NCBI RefSeq assembly: GCF_023515955.1
Contig: NZ_CP097322.1
Span: forward strand, 5,690,501 to 5,754,500
Source of the DNA: Streptomyces sp. RerS4
GTDB lineage: Bacteria > Actinomycetota > Actinomycetes > Streptomycetales > Streptomycetaceae
Direction of reading: 5' to 3'
DNA length: 64,000 nt
Part shown: positions 8,102-16,484 of the stretch, piece by piece
Numbering within the stretch: position 1 is the first letter of the stretch
How the letters are laid out: every line of letters begins with the position of its first letter
Notes under the pieces: model-generated
What the model was told of the DNA's origin: nothing
The model's database searches: none
What the model saw: the letters and a program-made list of their open reading frames with translations, nothing else
Program-made: the position numbers and the translations under genes

Positions 8102-9198
8102 TCAGCCGCCGCCACCCCGGCAGCGCCGCCGCCGGTCCACCCGCGCCCGCCCCACCACCGGCCGGTGCGGCGCCAGCGCCTCCAGGACGTCGCCCAGCAG
8201 TACGGCCGCCAACCGCGCCCCGGGCACACGTGCGGCCCCGCCCCGAACACCAGCCGCGCCACACCCGACCCGACGGGATCGCGCCCGTCGGGGTCGCGCC
8301 GGTGTGCCAGGGCCGCGTGCCGGGCCACCAGCACCAGCCGGTCCCCGCCCCGCACCGGGCACCCCGACCGACCCCGCCCCGGCCGCCACCCGGGGCAGCA
8401 CCGGCGAGGCCGCCGTTACCCGCAGCAGCTCCTCCACCAGCCGGGGCCGCACCGCGGCGTCGGCCGCCTGCCCCACAGCCCGGCGTCCGCGCACCAGGCG
8501 ACCGCCCGGGGCACCGCCGCCACCGTGGTGTTCACCGCCGCCACCGCCACCATCGCGGACAGCGCATCCGCATCCGCATCCCCGCCGGAACCCAGCAGCC
8601 CGCGCAGCCGCGCCGCCGCCCGCTCCGCCTCGGCCCGCGCGCCCGGCCGGCGCGGACCCGGCAGGTGGCCCCGTACGGACGCGGCGGCGGCATCGGCCGC
8701 GGCGCCGGCCAGCTCCCGCGCGTCGACCTCCACGTCCAGCAGGGCGCACACCACCGCCCCCGCCAACCCCCGGGCCAGCGCGACCACGTCCACCTCCCCG
8801 CCCCGGGCCAGCGGCGCCAGTTCCCGTACCAGCAACGGCCGCCACACCGCGCGGAGTTCCTCCACCCCGGCCGTGCCGAGCCGCTCCGCGAGCGCCCGCC
8901 GGTCGGCGCGGTGCCCGCCGCCCTCCTGGTCGAACAGCACACCCCCGTCCCCGCGCAGCGCCTCCCGCGCGGCCCCGCCCGTGGTGCCGGCCGCCGCCCG
9001 GTCCAACGGCAGCCGGGTCAGCGCCTCCCGGTACGCGTCCGCGTCGTGCACCAGCACCGTCCGGCCGAGCCGCCGCACCGGACGGCCCCGGGTGGCGCCG
9101 AGCAGCGCGAACAGCAACGGATGGCTGCGCAGGTAGACCCTGCGGTCCCGGCGCCGCGCCGTGGCGTGGGGGGTGGGGGTGGGGCTGGTGGTGGTCAT
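8102..9198 (-). pseudogene. Cytochrome P450, interrupted by frameshifts
   Basis: P450 similarity runs through the whole stretch but jumps frame. The first frame (MTTTSPTPTP to GLWG) includes the I-helix NTTVAAVPRAV. A second frame carries the EELLR (ExxR) motif. A third carries the heme loop FGAGPHVCPG. The second frame resumes with ARLAAVLLGDVLEAL. Inferred lesions are a missing G in GGGG at 8471-8474, an extra C at 8357-8359, and a missing G at 8218-8221. A fourth near the C-terminus is possible, because LPGWRRLTVR, a typical P450 ending, is in another frame. All key motifs survive, so this is either a recent pseudogene or an intact gene with base-calling errors. It lies between the adenylate-forming and OleD-like genes and probably oxidises the cluster product. 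Confidence 0.78.
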
Positions 9199-9256
9199 CG
9201 GACCTGGACCTCTCTGAAGACGGTGTTCGGTGTGCGGGTACGGGTGCCCGGCCGGC

Positions 9257-10790
9257 TCATGCCCGGCCTCCCGCCCGCCCGGCCGTCAGGCGCCGGGCGG
9301 CGAGGGCCGACACCGCCGCCCGGTCGGGTTTGCGCGAGCGCCCCGACAGCGGGATCCGGGCGAACAGCAGCGCGTCGGGCCGGGCCGCGCCCATCCGGCG
9401 CAGCGGCTCCGACAGCGCGGCGCGCAGGGCCGGTTCGGGGACACCGGGCCGCGGCTGGACCACCGCCACGAGCCGTTCGTCGCCGTCGCCCGCCGGAACC
9501 CCGACGAGCACCCCCAGCTCCACCCCCGGCACCTGCAACCCCGGCTCGTACAGGCCCGGGTAGATGTTCTCCGCCCGCCGCAGCACCATGTCCTTGCAGC
9601 GGCCCTCCAGCACGATCCGGCCCGCGCCGTCCAGCCGGGCCCGGTCGCCCGTACGCACCCACGGATCGGGTTCCTCCCCGAGGTAGCGGTCCCGGGCGGC
9701 GGGCCCGGCCAGCAGCAGCTGCCCGTCCGCGTCCGGGACGGCGCGCACCCCGGGCAGCGGAGCGCCGACCAGGTCCCCCGCGCCGTCGAAGGCGGCCTTC
9801 TCCCGGGACTCCACCGCCGCCGCCGGGAACAGCTCGGTCAGCGCGTACACCCCCCACGCCTGCTCCGCCCCCGCCGCCCGCACCCGCCCGAGCAGCGCGG
9901 CGCTCGCCGGCGCCGAACCGGTCCACACCCGACCCCCGAACCGGGCCCCCGCGCCCAGCGCGTCCCGCAGCTGCGGCGGCGTCAGATACGTGTCCCTCGG
10001 CCGCAGCCGCGCCAACTGCCGGGCCAGCACCCGGGGGGAACGAGCCGGCAGCGCGACGGGCGCCCCGCGCGTCAGCGCGGGCACGAGCACGAAGAACGTC
10101 CCGCCCAGCACGGGTTCCGCACCGCCGACGCCCGCACCGCCGACGCCCGCCCCGCCCCCGTCGTCGAACAGCGAGGCCACCGTCTCCATCCCGGCGGCCA
10201 ACCCCGCCCGGGTGTGGACCACCGCCCGGGGCCGAGACGTCGTCCCGGAGGTGAACACGATCACCGCGTCCGCTTCCCCCGACCCCGCATACGCGGGCAC
10301 CCGCGAAGCCCCCGCCCGCCAAGCCCCCGCCCCCAACCCCGGCGCGCACCCCGGCAGCCGGGGCCCGACCGTCGCCACGGGCCCCAGCCCCGCCAGCTCC
10401 GGCAGCTCCAGCCCACCCCGCCGGGCCAGCGGCCGCGCCCACCCCGCCACCGCCTGCGCGGCCGCGTCGGCCAACACCAGCGCGGGCGCGCCAACGCCAG
10501 CCGGGCCCGCAGCACCTCGGCCCCCGCCCCGGGTCCAGGACGGCCCCGCGCAGCCCCAGCCGCCACAGCGCCAGCAGCACCGCCAGCGCGCGCGGCCCCG
10601 GCCGCACCGCCACCCCGACGGTGTCACCGGCGCGCAGCCCGCGCGCGTGCAGGGCGGCGGCGTACGCGTCGGAGAGCTCGGCGAGTTCACCCCGCGTGGC
10701 CCGTACCCGGGTCGCCCCCGAGCGGGAGGCCGTCAGCACGGCCGGGCGCTCCGGGCGGGCGCGCAGCGCGTGATCGAGTCGATCCAGCAT
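9257..10790 (-). pseudogene. Class I adenylate-forming enzyme (acyl-CoA ligase / OleC-like), frameshifted
   Basis: AMP-binding superfamily enzyme starting MLDRLDHAL at ATG 10790. The AMP loop VFTSGTTSRPR, VYALTELFP and the hinge WVRTGDRARLDGAGR all lie in the main downstream frame. The first ~80 residues are in another frame, and a short middle piece (AEVLRARLALAR) is in the third. Adding one G in GGGG at 10527-10530 and one base near 10484 restores a continuous protein of about 510 aa. The start overlaps the glycosyltransferase stop by 1 nt. It could be a fatty acyl-CoA/AMP ligase or an OleC-type beta-lactone synthetase; neighbours favour the latter. Decay versus sequencing error is unresolved. 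Confidence 0.78.
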
Positions 10791-11539
10791 CAGCGGGGGT
10801 CCGTTCCGCGCGCACCGCTGCCCTGGTCCAGGTACCAGCGGGCCGTCCCGGTGATCCCGTAGGCCCGCAGGCGCCGCGTGGAGTTCTCCACGACCATGCC
10901 CCGGCAGCGGCTGATCCGGTCGGTGTGACGGCGTACGGCGTTCAGGAACAGCCGGTCCGTCGGCGAGGGGCGCCGCGGCATCCCGCCCACGGCGAGATAC
11001 AGGTCCGCGGTGATCGCCATGTTGTTCCCCGCGTGCATCCGGTACGGGGCGCGGTAGCCGTGCCGCCGCGCGTGCAGCGGCCGCAGCCGCCCGAACAGCG
11101 CCGCCAACGCCACCAGCCCCGCGAACGCGGCCCGCCCCAGCGGCCCGTGCTCGTCGCGCCGGGCCGTGATCCGCCCGCACACCAGCCCCCCGCGCACCGT
11201 CAGCGCGGCCCGCGCCGCACCCGCCCAACCGGGCCCCGGCAGGCAGTCCGCGTCCGTACGGGCCAGCAGCACCGCGCCCCGTTCGATCGCGTACCGGAAA
11301 CCGGTGTCCACCGCGGACCCGACCCCCTTCTCGGGCTCCTCGATCACCTCCACCGGGAACGGCGCCCGCGCCGCGAACTCGCGGGCGATCGCCGCCGTGC
11401 GGTCCGCCGAGGCGTTGTCGACGACCAACAGCGTGAAATCGCGGTCGCGTTGGGCCGCGAGCGCCGCCAACGTCCCCGCCAGCCGGGCCTCCTCGTCGTG
11501 CGCGGGCACCACCACCCACATCGGCGCGCTCCCGCTCAC
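10790..11539 (-). CDS. Family 2 glycosyltransferase
   Basis: A 249-aa GT-A fold protein. It starts WVVVPAHDEEARLAGTL and has LLVVDNASADRTAAIA and the DxD-like ARTDADCLPGPGW, which binds the nucleotide sugar metal. No clear transmembrane helix is seen apart from a hydrophobic patch around residues 135-150. It overlaps the upstream ketosynthase gene by 4 nt (ATGA) and the downstream ligase by 1 nt, so it is firmly part of the operon. It may glycosylate the cluster product; no sugar or acceptor can be read from sequence. Confidence 0.85.
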   Translation of the reverse strand: MSGSAPMWVVVPAHDEEARLAGTLAALAAQRDRDFTLLVVDNASADRTAAIAREFAARAPFPVEVIEEPEKGVGSAVDTGFRYAIERGAVLLARTDADCLPGPGWAGAARAALTVRGGLVCGRITARRDEHGPLGRAAFAGLVALAALFGRLRPLHARRHGYRAPYRMHAGNNMAITADLYLAVGGMPRRPSPTDRLFLNAVRRHTDRISRCRGMVVENSTRRLRAYGITGTARWYLDQGSGARGTDPR

Positions 11540-12558
11540 GACTTCTCCCAGACCATCGTCATGATGCTGATCCCGCCACCCAGTCCCACGAACAACACCC
11601 GGTCGCCGGCGGCCAGTTCGCCGAAGATCCGGTCCAACTGCACCCCGATGCTCGCGCTCGCCACATTGCCGAGCTCCGGCACCGTCACCACCAACTTCCC
11701 CGCCGGCACCCCCGTCAGTTCCGCGAACCGCTCCAGGTACGGCACCGTCACCTGGTGCACCAGCACCTTCGCGAAGCCGTCCCAGTCCATGCCCGTCCGG
11801 TGCAGCGTCCGGTCGATGACCGCCGTCCCCACCTTCTCGAACACCCCGCGCAGTTCGTGCCCGTCACCGCGGAAGTACGTGTACGCGTCCCCGCGCGGGT
11901 GCCGTGACCCGCCGCCCGGGATCCCCCCGACCTCCCAGTGCTCCGAACGCGTCTCGCTGTCCACGTCCAGGATCCCGCCGCGCCCCACCGCCTCCACGAC
12001 GACGGCCGCGCCCGCGTCCCCGAACGTGTAGCCCGCGAACCCGGCGCGGAACTCCGCGAGGTCCGCCGGATCGGTGCGCACCGCCCGACTCGGAGTCTCC
12101 CCGGTGACCACCAGCGCCCGCCGCGCCCGCCCGGCCAGGACCATGCTCCGGGCGAGGTCGATGCCGTTGACGAAGCTGTTGCAGGCGTTGGTGACGTCGA
12201 CGGCGTGCGCCCGCGAGCCCAACTCCGCCTGCACGATGTGCGCGGTGGCCGGCTCGACCATGTCCCGGGACGCGGACGCGAACACCAGCAGGTCCACGTC
12301 GAGCGGGTCGAGCCCCGCCGCGTCCAGGGCCCGCCGGGCCGCGCCGACGGCCAGCGTGGAGGCGTACACCCCCGGCGCCGCCACCCGACGCGAGACGATC
12401 CCCGTGGCCTGCCTCAGCAGCCTCGGCGGCAGGCTCAGACCACTGCGCCGGCCCACCTCCCGCTGGAGGTCCTCGGAGGAGCGGACGTCCTCGGGCAACA
12501 GGCTGCCGACGGCGGTTATCCCGACCCGCGGCTGTGGATCGCGCGACTGAATGAGCAT
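11536..12558 (-). CDS. 3-oxoacyl-ACP synthase III family / OleA-like ketosynthase
   Basis: A 340-aa thiolase-fold enzyme. The catalytic triad is visible: Cys in VTNACNSFVNGID, His in KVLVHQVTVPY and Asn in ELGNVASASIG. The C-terminal glycine loop is VGLGGGISIM. FabH-type enzymes condense acyl-CoA with malonyl-ACP. OleA-type enzymes condense two acyl-CoAs head to head. The partner genes (adenylate-forming enzyme and OleD-like reductase) and absence of an ACP gene suggest the OleA type. It is the first gene of the operon. Confidence 0.85.
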   Translation of the reverse strand: MLIQSRDPQPRVGITAVGSLLPEDVRSSEDLQREVGRRSGLSLPPRLLRQATGIVSRRVAAPGVYASTLAVGAARRALDAAGLDPLDVDLLVFASASRDMVEPATAHIVQAELGSRAHAVDVTNACNSFVNGIDLARSMVLAGRARRALVVTGETPSRAVRTDPADLAEFRAGFAGYTFGDAGAAVVVEAVGRGGILDVDSETRSEHWEVGGIPGGGSRHPRGDAYTYFRGDGHELRGVFEKVGTAVIDRTLHRTGMDWDGFAKVLVHQVTVPYLERFAELTGVPAGKLVVTVPELGNVASASIGVQLDRIFGELAAGDRVLFVGLGGGISIMTMVWEKS

Positions 12559-12592
12559 GCCCTCACCATGACGACCACCGGGCCGCCGGGTC

Positions 12593-12610
12593 CTGAGTAC
12601 GGATGCTCAG
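12593..12610. promoter_or_regulatory. Inverted repeat upstream of the ole-like operon
   Basis: An inverted repeat CTGAG-N8-CTCAG lies 35-52 nt upstream of the ketosynthase start, and a partial copy of its left half recurs at about 12627. It could be an operator for the operon. No regulator gene is linked, and chance is possible for 5-bp arms. Confidence 0.3.
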
Positions 12611-12679
12611 ATCACGTACGAGAACGCTGAGTAGAGCATGGGCGCTACGCCCTACGGCGGCTGGGCCCGCTCGGCCCGT

Positions 12680-14395
12680 TCAGTCCTTCCGGGCCGCGGC
12701 GCGCCAGACCGTCACGTCGAGGGTCGCGTAGGTGCTCGGGTCGTTCTTGGGTGAGGAGCCCCGGTACACGATCAGGGCGATGGTTCCCTCGGAGGTCCGC
12801 AGGCACATGGCGTCCCCCTTGGAGAGCGCGGCGACGGGGATCTCGCCGGTGAACCGCGTCTCCTGCCGACAGACCTGGAGCGACCCCTCGGTGCCGCTGT
12901 CGAGGCGGGCGAGCTTCGAGCCCGACGCGCCGAAGTGGCAGATTCCGGAGGAGCACCGGTAGCTCAGGTCGCCGCTGTCCTCGCGGGGCGTCAGCGTGTC
13001 GTCGGCGAAGTTCAGCTGATAGTCGTCGGCGAGGTTGAGGCCCTTGTACTCGACGGGCTTCGGGTCGGGCCGCGGGGCGGTGGACGTGGCGTCGGGCGTG
13101 GAGCCCGCGCCGCCGCGGGTGGTGTCGTTCCCGACGGCGCCGAGGACGGCCGCGCAGCCCACGACGAGGAAGAACAGGACCGCGAAGATCCAGATCAGGG
13201 CGACCGCGGTCCGGTTGCTGCCCGGCGGCCGCGGGATCACGATCATCGGCGCCGGCCCCGCCGGGGCGGGCTGCGGGGCGGCGTAGGTCGGCTGGGTGAC
13301 GTACGCGGGCGGGGCGGCGTGGGGCGGCGGACCCGCGTAGGGCGGCGGACCCGCGTGGGGCGACGGACCCGGGTACGTCGGCCCGTACGCCGGCGGAGGA
13401 GCGTAGGCCTGGTGGGGCGGCGGGGTGGCGGTCCGCGTGGGCGGGAGCGGGGTGGCGTTCGGGACCACGACGGTCGGAATCGGCGCCGGCGTCTGCGGGC
13501 GCTTCGCGATGCCCGCCGCGACCCCCTCCGGCAGCCAGTCCTCGGGCCGGCGCAGCTGCGTCTGGTCGGCGGCGGTCCGGCACAGGTCGAGGATCTCGGT
13601 CAGCGAGGCCCGCCCCGACGGGTTCTTCACGAGGCAGCGCGTGACGAGCGGCCGCAGCGCCTCGGGAAGCCGCGACAGGTCCGGCTCCTCGTGGACGATG
13701 CGGTACAGCACGCCGTGCGAGGGGCCGTCGCCGTAGGCGGGCGCGCCCAGGGCGGCGTACGCGGCCACCTGCCCGAGGGCGAACACGTCCGTGGCGCCGC
13801 TGATCTCGCCCCCTTCGGCCTGCTCCGGCGCCATGAACGCGGGCGTCCCGACGGCGACCCCGCTCGCGGTGAGCGAAGTGGCGTCGGCGGCCCGCGCGAT
13901 GCCGAAGTCGATGACCCGGGGGCCGTCGGCGGCGAGCAGGACGTTGGACGGCTTGAGGTCCCGGTGCACGATGCCCGCGCCGTGGATGACCTGGAGGGCC
14001 TCGGCGATCCCGGCGACGAGCATCAGGATCGTCCGGGCCGGGAGCGGGCCGTGCTCGGCGACGGCCGCGGCGAGCGTCGGACCGGGCACGAAGGCCGTGG
14101 CCAGCCAGGGGATCGGGCCGTCGGTGTCACTGTCGATGACGGGGGCGGTGTAGAGGCCCTGGACCCGCTGCGCGGACTGCACCTCCTGGCGGAACCGGCG
14201 CCGGAACTCCGCGTCCTCGGCGAACTCCGGCCGGATCACCTTGATGGCGACCGGCCGGCCTCCCGGCGTGTGCGACAGGTAGACCTTGCCCATGCCGCCC
14301 GCGCCGAGCCGGGCGGCGATCCGGTAGCCCGAGACCATCGGCGGATCGTCCGCCGCCAACGGTTCGAAGGCTCCGGCCGTCTCGTGCCCGTTCAT
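12680..14395 (-). CDS. Membrane-bound Ser/Thr protein kinase (PknB type)
   Basis: A 571-aa protein. The kinase domain (about residues 24-270) is complete: LGAGGMGKVYL loop, catalytic Lys52 in VAIKV, HRDLKPSN (144-151), DFG (163-165) and GTPAFMAPEQ. A 120-residue Pro/Tyr/Ala linker with PPPYAGPPPH-type repeats follows, then one transmembrane helix near residues 400-425 and an extracellular domain of about 145 aa with several Cys and no PASTA repeats. It is likely an active sensor kinase. It stands alone, with no phosphatase or FHA gene adjacent. Confidence 0.9.
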   Translation of the reverse strand: MNGHETAGAFEPLAADDPPMVSGYRIAARLGAGGMGKVYLSHTPGGRPVAIKVIRPEFAEDAEFRRRFRQEVQSAQRVQGLYTAPVIDSDTDGPIPWLATAFVPGPTLAAAVAEHGPLPARTILMLVAGIAEALQVIHGAGIVHRDLKPSNVLLAADGPRVIDFGIARAADATSLTASGVAVGTPAFMAPEQAEGGEISGATDVFALGQVAAYAALGAPAYGDGPSHGVLYRIVHEEPDLSRLPEALRPLVTRCLVKNPSGRASLTEILDLCRTAADQTQLRRPEDWLPEGVAAGIAKRPQTPAPIPTVVVPNATPLPPTRTATPPPHQAYAPPPAYGPTYPGPSPHAGPPPYAGPPPHAAPPAYVTQPTYAAPQPAPAGPAPMIVIPRPPGSNRTAVALIWIFAVLFFLVVGCAAVLGAVGNDTTRGGAGSTPDATSTAPRPDPKPVEYKGLNLADDYQLNFADDTLTPREDSGDLSYRCSSGICHFGASGSKLARLDSGTEGSLQVCRQETRFTGEIPVAALSKGDAMCLRTSEGTIALIVYRGSSPKNDPSTYATLDVTVWRAAARKD

Positions 14396-14430
14396 GCGCT
14401 CCCCTTCTCCGCCCTGACGTCGGACTCACA

Positions 14431-14720
14431 TTAGGCGGTGTCCGGCGGACGGCGGTGGGCGGCGGGCAGACGGGCGAGGAGGGGCGGGCGCGGCCAGGCG
14501 CGGAGCTCCTCGGCGCCGCGTCCGCCGAGACGGTCCAACTTTGCTGCGGCCAACGCCAGTTCGGCGGGTGACAGGCTTCGCGTCACCGGGCGCAGGACCC
14601 CCTCCAGCAGGTCGGTACGGGCCTCCTGCCTCAACGGGCCGCGAGCCGGCGCGGGGAGCTCCGCAGCCGTTCCGCCACCCCGTCCTCCCGCGCGGCCGGC
14701 CGGTACTCGGCCAGGAGCGC
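14431..14720 (-). pseudogene. Remnant of an unknown protein gene
   Basis: Two minus-strand frames carry protein-like helical sequence that joins end to end. One ends DGVAERLRSSPRRLAAR with a stop near 14631; the other runs LLEGVLRPVTRSLSPAELALAAAKLDRLGG to a stop at 14431. A one-base shift would join them. No start with a ribosome-binding site is visible and no family is recognised. The adjacent phospholipase remnant suggests a decaying region. Confidence 0.3.
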
Positions 14721-14825
14721 GGCGTCCTCGCACCCCCGACCGATCCCCCGGCCCGCCCCCCAGGGCTCCGTTCGTCCGCCGTCGAGCGGGCCCGGGGTAC
14801 GGCGCGGCGATCCCCGTCCGACGTC

Positions 14826-15362
14826 GGGCCGTACGGCGGACCCACGGGCACGTTCACCCTGACCTTCGCCTCCGGACCGACGCTCGGCGCCCACTTCCAC
14901 AGCACTTCCGGCAACCGTACGGACGGCCCCCGGCCCTACACCGTCGAGGCGGGCAAGACCCTATCGGACACCTGGAGCACCAGCTCCTCCACCGGAAACC
15001 AGATCAACCTCACCGTCTGGGGCCCGAACGGCTTCCTGCGCACCCGGAAGGGCCCGACCAAGGAGGCGGGCCCCGAGGTCACGGCCCGCCACACCACCGC
15101 CACCGGCAATCTCGTCCTGTCCCTGACCAACTCCGGTACGGCGCCGGGCAACCTGACGGTGCGCAACACCTACGGCGGTGTGCCGCAGACCTTCAAGGTC
15201 AACGCGGGCACCACGGTCGCCCACACGGTCGACCTGCGCGCGACGGGCCGCTGGTAGGACGTCACGGTCACCTCGGACGTGGACGCCACCTTCCTGCGCC
15301 GCTTCGCCGGTCACGTGAAGACGGGCGCCCCGGGCGTCTCCGACCCGGCGATCAAAGTGTGA
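14826..15362 (+). pseudogene. C-terminal remnant of a phosphocholine-specific phospholipase C
   Basis: The frame contains the repeated C-terminal beta-domain of bacterial non-haemolytic phospholipase C (GTFTLTFASGPTLGAHFH, then GNLVLSLTNSGTAPGNLTVRN and RTYGG-like VRNTYGG). The N-terminal catalytic domain is absent. An in-frame TAG at 15255-15257 replaces what should be Tyr in GRWYDVTVTSD, and homology continues (FLRRFAGHVKTGAPG) to a TGA at 15360-15362. So this is a truncated gene with an added nonsense mutation. Confidence 0.72.
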
Positions 15363-15428
15363 TCGTAGGAGCGGCGGGCAGTAGGTACGGCGTCGGTTTT
15401 CTCCACCCCCGTCACCGAGGGAGAACGC

Positions 15429-16187
15429 ATGGCCATCGCCCACCGCAGGATCGGCACCGGACCCGTCCGCGTCATCGTGCTGCACGACTGGTTCGCCACC
15501 TCCGCCAACTGGGGCTCCGTGCTGGACTACCTGGACCCCGAGGGGTTCTCGTACGCCTTCCTCGACTACCGGGGCTACGGCGAGCGCCGCGACGTCACCG
15601 GCCGCCACACCCTCTCCGAGATCGCCGACGACGTCCTCGAACTCGCCGACCAGCTCGGCTGGGACACCTTCTCCCTGCTCGGCCACTCCATGGGCGGCAA
15701 GGCGATCCAACAGGTCCTCGTCCGTGCGCCGGAGCGGATCGAGAAGCTGATCGGCCTGACCCCCGTCCCCGCCGCGCCCTACGAGATGGACGAGGCCACC
15801 CGCGCCCTCTTCTACGGCGCCGCCGAGGACCCCGAGAAGCGCCGGATCATCCTCGACCTGGTCACCGGCAACCGGGCCAGTCGCCACTGGATCGACCGGA
15901 TGGTCGGACAGTCCCTGGCCGAGTCCCGTCCCGATGCCTTCGCCGGCTACCTCGCCGACTGGCAGCCGCTCGACCTGTCCGCCGCGGTGAAGGGCAGCAC
16001 CGTCCCCGTGCTGGTCCTCGTAGGGGAGTACGACCTCGCCCTCACGGCCGAGGTGATGCGCGCCACATGGCAGGCCTGGTACCCGAACTGCCGCGTCCAC
16101 ACGATCCCGGGCTCCGGGCACTACCCGCCGCAGGAGACGCCGGTGGCCTTCGTCACCGAGGTCGAGGCCTTCCTGCGCCGGCGCTGA
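15429..16187 (+). CDS. Alpha/beta hydrolase
   Basis: A 252-aa alpha/beta hydrolase with start supported by GAGGGAGAACGC upstream. The nucleophile elbow is LLGHSMGGKA, the oxyanion-hole region is VLHDWFATS, the acid is probably Asp in VGEYDLAL, and the catalytic His is in GSGHYPPQETP. The VLHDWF start and small cap resemble esterases and MhpC-like C-C hydrolases. Substrate unknown. It is followed by the tRNA-His terminator region and is not in an operon. Confidence 0.85.
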   Translation: MAIAHRRIGTGPVRVIVLHDWFATSANWGSVLDYLDPEGFSYAFLDYRGYGERRDVTGRHTLSEIADDVLELADQLGWDTFSLLGHSMGGKAIQQVLVRAPERIEKLIGLTPVPAAPYEMDEATRALFYGAAEDPEKRRIILDLVTGNRASRHWIDRMVGQSLAESRPDAFAGYLADWQPLDLSAAVKGSTVPVLVLVGEYDLALTAEVMRATWQAWYPNCRVHTIPGSGHYPPQETPVAFVTEVEAFLRRR

Positions 16188-16234
16188 CCCGCCCGCCCGG
16201 ACACGCGGCCCGAAACGCGCCCGGACACGAAAAA

Positions 16235-16276
16235 GACCCTGCCGGGTACGAGGAGGACCTCGTACCCGGCAGGGTC
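16235..16276 (-). terminator. Strong intrinsic terminator of tRNA-His
   Basis: A perfect 19-bp stem (arms 16235-16253 and 16258-16276) with a 4-nt loop. Read on the minus strand it is followed directly by TTTTT, the form of a factor-independent terminator, and it lies 6 nt downstream of the tRNA-His 3' end. It may also stop plus-strand reading from the hydrolase gene, although that side lacks a T run. Confidence 0.85.
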
Positions 16277-16281
16277 GAAAG

Positions 16282-16355
16282 GGTGAGTGACGGGACTTGA
16301 ACCCGCGGCCACCTGGACCACAACCAGGTGCTCTACCAGCTGAGCTACACCCACC
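16282..16355 (-). tRNA. tRNA-His (anticodon GTG)
   Basis: A cloverleaf can be folded on the minus strand: acceptor GTGGGTG/CACTCAC, D-arm AGCTCAGCTGGTAGAGC, anticodon stem CCTGG/CCAGG with loop TTGTGGT (anticodon GTG), and T-arm GCGGGTTCAAGTCCCGT. G at position -1 opposes the discriminator C, the identity feature of tRNA-His. CCA is not encoded. Confidence 0.96.
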
Positions 16356-16484
16356 ACGACGGGCGGCGGACCGCCCGTTCGTCGTGCATGCACAGCATAG
16401 CCGATCGAAACGGTGGTCCCGCGACGGGATATTCGCGTCGCCCGTCCGTGACGCGCGTGCGGCCCGCGATCGGGCGACGGCGGA

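Noticed and set aside
7726..12031. Very long plus-strand open frames (842 and 933 codons) opposite the ole-like operon
   Set aside because: They are antisense to convincing enzyme genes and consist of Pro/Arg/Ala-rich low-complexity protein with no domain; high GC removes stop codons.
13320..13390. CRISPR-like or mobile repeats in the kinase gene
   Set aside because: The repeats are in-frame codons for a Pro/Tyr-rich linker and have no spacer structure.
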